A DNA stretch of 64,000 bases from Polytrichum commune (lineage: Eukaryota; Streptophyta; Polytrichopsida; Polytrichales; Polytrichaceae). Each line of letters starts with the position of its first letter. Position 1 is the stretch's first letter. The stretch covers positions 24,973,501 to 25,037,500 of the forward strand of contig OX485805.1 of NCBI GenBank assembly GCA_950295325.1, read 5' to 3'. Under the pieces are notes generated by a model. The model searched no databases. It was not told where the DNA came from and worked only from the letters and a program-made list of their open reading frames with translations. The translations under genes and the position numbers were made by a program. This document shows, one piece after another, positions 61,396 to 64,000 of the stretch.

Positions 61396-61925
61396 AATGG
61401 CACTTCACTATTATGACGGCGGTCTAGTGCATGGGTAAAGGGTGGTTAACGGGTTTAGGTATTTCTACGTTAAGGTTGTGCGATGCTCCACCCTGAACCA
61501 GGGATGACGATATAAGGGCCCATCCAAGTTGAGAGGTTGTGGGATTCAATGGCCGAACTTTGTTGAGAGTCCAAAGAAATGGGTTGAAAATAGCCAATAA
61601 AATATAGGAATTGGAGCCTTCAGATGGGCATAGTGTGAAGCCTCCAAAGGCCAAACCCAAAGTCCAAGAGAGAGAGAAGAAGAAGGAGCATCCCACTTTA
61701 TTCCATGTCCAAAACAACCCCCTCCAATCTAATGGCTAAGATCTTGTCAATTTATAAATTTTGAATGAAAAAGAATCGACGGCCCCCACAACCATAGTCG
61801 AGGTTTCCATTCCTGACTGACCCGAACTTCCTTTGAGAGTCCGTCACCTTGGTCCTCAGTCTTGTAATTTGATTGGTAGAAATCGACAGCCTCTCGACCT
61901 TCGGCCATAATGTGAAGCAACGCTA
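61396..61925. mobile_element. TIR element family E, copy 2
   Basis: It shares with 28304-28810 the segments AACTTTGTTGAGAGTCCAAAG, AATAAAATATAGGAATTGGAGCC and AAGGAGCATCCCACTTTA in the same order. The ends (TGGCACTTCACTATTATG and CATAATGTGAAGCAACGC) are diverged inverted repeats. Confidence 0.65.
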
Positions 61926-62479
61926 AGACTTTGGTAGGAGGGAAAAACCCAAATAAAATTGACATATTATTTAAATTTTATGATTTGTATATTGAGACCG
62001 ATTCTAAAATTATGATTTGAATATTGACATGTACCGTGGGGCGGGGAGTGAAATTGACCCCAACATGTTCATTGTGAAAAATCATTTTCAAAATAATGAT
62101 AATAAAATTTCATATTTTGTGATATTACCCTACTGTATATGAACTCAAATAATTTAGGGGGTAAAAGGATTGTTTAAAAGCATTGAGGTCCAAGTCAAAT
62201 CAAAGATGTATTATAAGATGTATTTTAATAATATAAATGATTGCTTTGAAGTGAACATATTGAAGAAATTTGTACAAGGTGGAATTTAAACTACATGCAT
62301 ACATTTGGGACTAGCAACATCATTGTTGACATCTTTCATCAACCTTTTCATAAACATTTGACTACAAACAAAAGTGTATCAATTGATCCAGTCCTTCTAG
62401 TAAGATTCGAAGATGGGTAGTACTTAATGTATTGCTAATCCTTGATATTTGTTGTTCCACCGCTTTTGCACATGAGCAT
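61926..62479. other. Intergenic, nothing recognised
   Basis: Very AT-rich; no gene or matched repeat. Confidence 0.5.
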
Positions 62480-62910
62480 CGTATCCCCTCCTTTTCACTT
62501 CATCTCTCCTCTTTCCATCCCCACACCTCCACCTATTCCTCCATAACTACTACAAATATGAAGAACATGGTCAACTCAACCCTAGTGCCATATCTATACT
62601 TTGAAATGTAACTGTATAGAACATGCCCACAAATGGTGGTTGTAATTAAATGGCTGAGCACTTTAACATTCATCACAAAGGGCACAATTCATGTGCATAG
62701 GAGTAGTTTATCTCCTCTTCACTTTATCTATCCTACGCCTTCACCTATTCTACCACAACTACTACAAATGTGAAGAACATGTTCAACGCTAGTGTCAATA
62801 TCTAAAACATGAAATGTATATGAATAAATCACACCCAAGAATGGTGGCTAAAACTTTAATAGTTGAGCACTTCGGAGTTCATGACAATTCACAAAGGGCA
62901 TAAGCCATCT
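62480..62910 (+). repeat. Imperfect tandem duplication (about 210-bp units)
   Basis: Unit 1 (about 62480-62690) and unit 2 (about 62705-62910) share CTCCTTTTCACTT/CTCTTCACTTTATC, CCTATTC, ACTACTACAAAT followed by GTGAAGAACATG, AATGGTGG, TGAGCACTT and CACAAAGGGCA, in the same order. Confidence 0.75.
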
Positions 62911-63125
62911 CTGACTTTAGGTTGTCAATGAAATTAAACTCCATAGTAACAACAAAGCCCTTATGCTACTCTTAGAGAACATGATTAGGATGAATTAATC
63001 ACAAACCTATGGAGGGTAGGATTTTTTAGTGGTGTTAAATTGGAATTGCTTTTTTTACTTCAGTCATAAACATGTATAAGGAGGATTCTACATTAGTTTC
63101 AAGACCGTTAAGGTACATATATTTA

Positions 63126-63130
<5 letters not shown>

Positions 63131-63177
<47 letters not shown>
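63131..63177. repeat. (TA)n microsatellite
   Basis: An uninterrupted TA run of about 23 units. Such tracts are unstable and often cruciform-prone. Confidence 0.95.
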
Positions 63178-63178
<1 letters not shown>

Positions 63179-64000
63179 TTCAAGTGTATATACCATTCAA
63201 GACCCTTCATACCTAAATAAAATTCTTAAGAAAATTTCCAAGTATCAGTACGTCATTTGGATGATTTTCACCCAAATAATGACATCAAGGATTTGTGACA
63301 TCCATATAAGTTGAAGTTGAAAACTTTAGCATCCCTATAGTTCAAAGAATATTTTTCGAAGAAAAAAGTATCCCCATAAGCAATTGATAGTGAGATCAAG
63401 TGAGGGCAAATCAACTATAAATCTACATGGAATAGGTTTATCCAAACCCCCAAACACAATTGCCACAAATCCTAAGCCAAGCAATGACTTGCACATCGAA
63501 GTTTCTCTCATCTTGTGATACCCGACCCCTATCATGGTTTGATTAGTATACAAATTTTGATACAACTCGGTTACGTTCTTTGATATCGATATTGAGGATA
63601 TTGTGAATTGGTACTATGCATTCACCTATATAGTAGTCCAACATTGATTTCTCTCAAATGCCCTTCACCTCGATAAGATCGGTTGCGATCTAGACTTGGC
63701 ACGGCAACAACTCGATGAATGCATTAAATTATCCTAAACACTTTAGCTTCATAAACTCTGAATACATCTTGTGATATAAAGTGAGAATGAATCAACATAA
63801 AACTATGGCATATAGGCTTCAACCCCTAAACACTCTAAGCCTTCACATTCCAATTTTGGGCGTTTTTAGCACTAGAGATGAATATTTTTGTTATGTAGCA
63901 ACATAGGCTTTGTTTATCTTTGTTTATATTTTTCTTTTGAAATCCAATTGTATAAATGTGAACTAGACTGTCATAAATTATTCTAGAAAATTTGAAGTCA
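63178..64000. other. Intergenic; repeat F copy at the window edge
   Basis: From about 63824 the sequence (CCTAAACACTCTAAGCCTTCACA, then AATGTGAACTAGACT) matches 32466-32640 and continues past the window end. Nothing else recognised. Confidence 0.5.

Noticed and set aside
63072-63314. 80-codon ORF spanning the TA tract
   Set aside because: It is an alternating Ile/Tyr product of the microsatellite with no other support.

Overview
This 64 kb window looks like nuclear DNA from a land plant. It is AT-rich and gene-poor. It carries two spliced protein-coding genes, both on the + strand, whose introns are about 0.15-0.7 kb with GT-AG borders. Short interstitial runs of the plant telomere unit (CCCTAAA) occur. 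Both gene families are plant-type: an F-box/LRR protein, and a Sen1-like plus UvrD-like (TRANK1-like) double helicase. I cannot fix the lineage. The abundance of small non-autonomous elements, with no retrotransposon or transposase coding sequence, and a helicase architecture that I do not recall from model angiosperms, would suit a seed-free plant such as a lycophyte, fern or bryophyte. That is inference only.

Layout. 1-4.5 kb: tRNA-derived SINE copies, a foldback element and TIR elements. 4.56-7.2 kb: an unexplained region with an internal tandem duplication and broken coding-like fragments, directly upstream of the first gene. 7.2-9.03 kb: a two-exon F-box/LRR gene, about 545 aa, with one 191-bp intron whose phase I could verify. 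9.25-33.4 kb: a long gene desert of TIR-MITE families, a textbook hAT-like MITE with an 8-bp target duplication, (CT)n tracts, a roughly 1-kb tandem array, a 27-bp minisatellite, and a nearly perfect 340-bp hairpin. 33.5-36.2 kb: upstream region of the large gene, with a degenerate tandem array.

36.25-52.59 kb: one large gene that I reconstruct as 15 coding exons. All splice phases agree, and the total of 9,471 nt is divisible by three, giving about 3,156 aa. In order, the protein has an N-terminal ParB/Srx-like segment, a complete Upf1/Sen1-type SF1B helicase, a complete UvrD/Rep-type SF1A helicase, a TPR-like TRANK1-type C-terminal half, and a coiled-coil with a lysine-rich tail. The ParB-like segment fused to two helicases is the most interesting feature of the window. 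One intron has been tandemly duplicated with both splice borders, and at least three introns hold MITE-like insertions.

52.6-64 kb: a second desert with a 948-bp TIR element, further copies of MITE families seen upstream, a tandem duplication and a (TA)n tract. No RNA gene, CRISPR array or organellar sequence was recognised. All family assignments come from reading motifs, without a database search.
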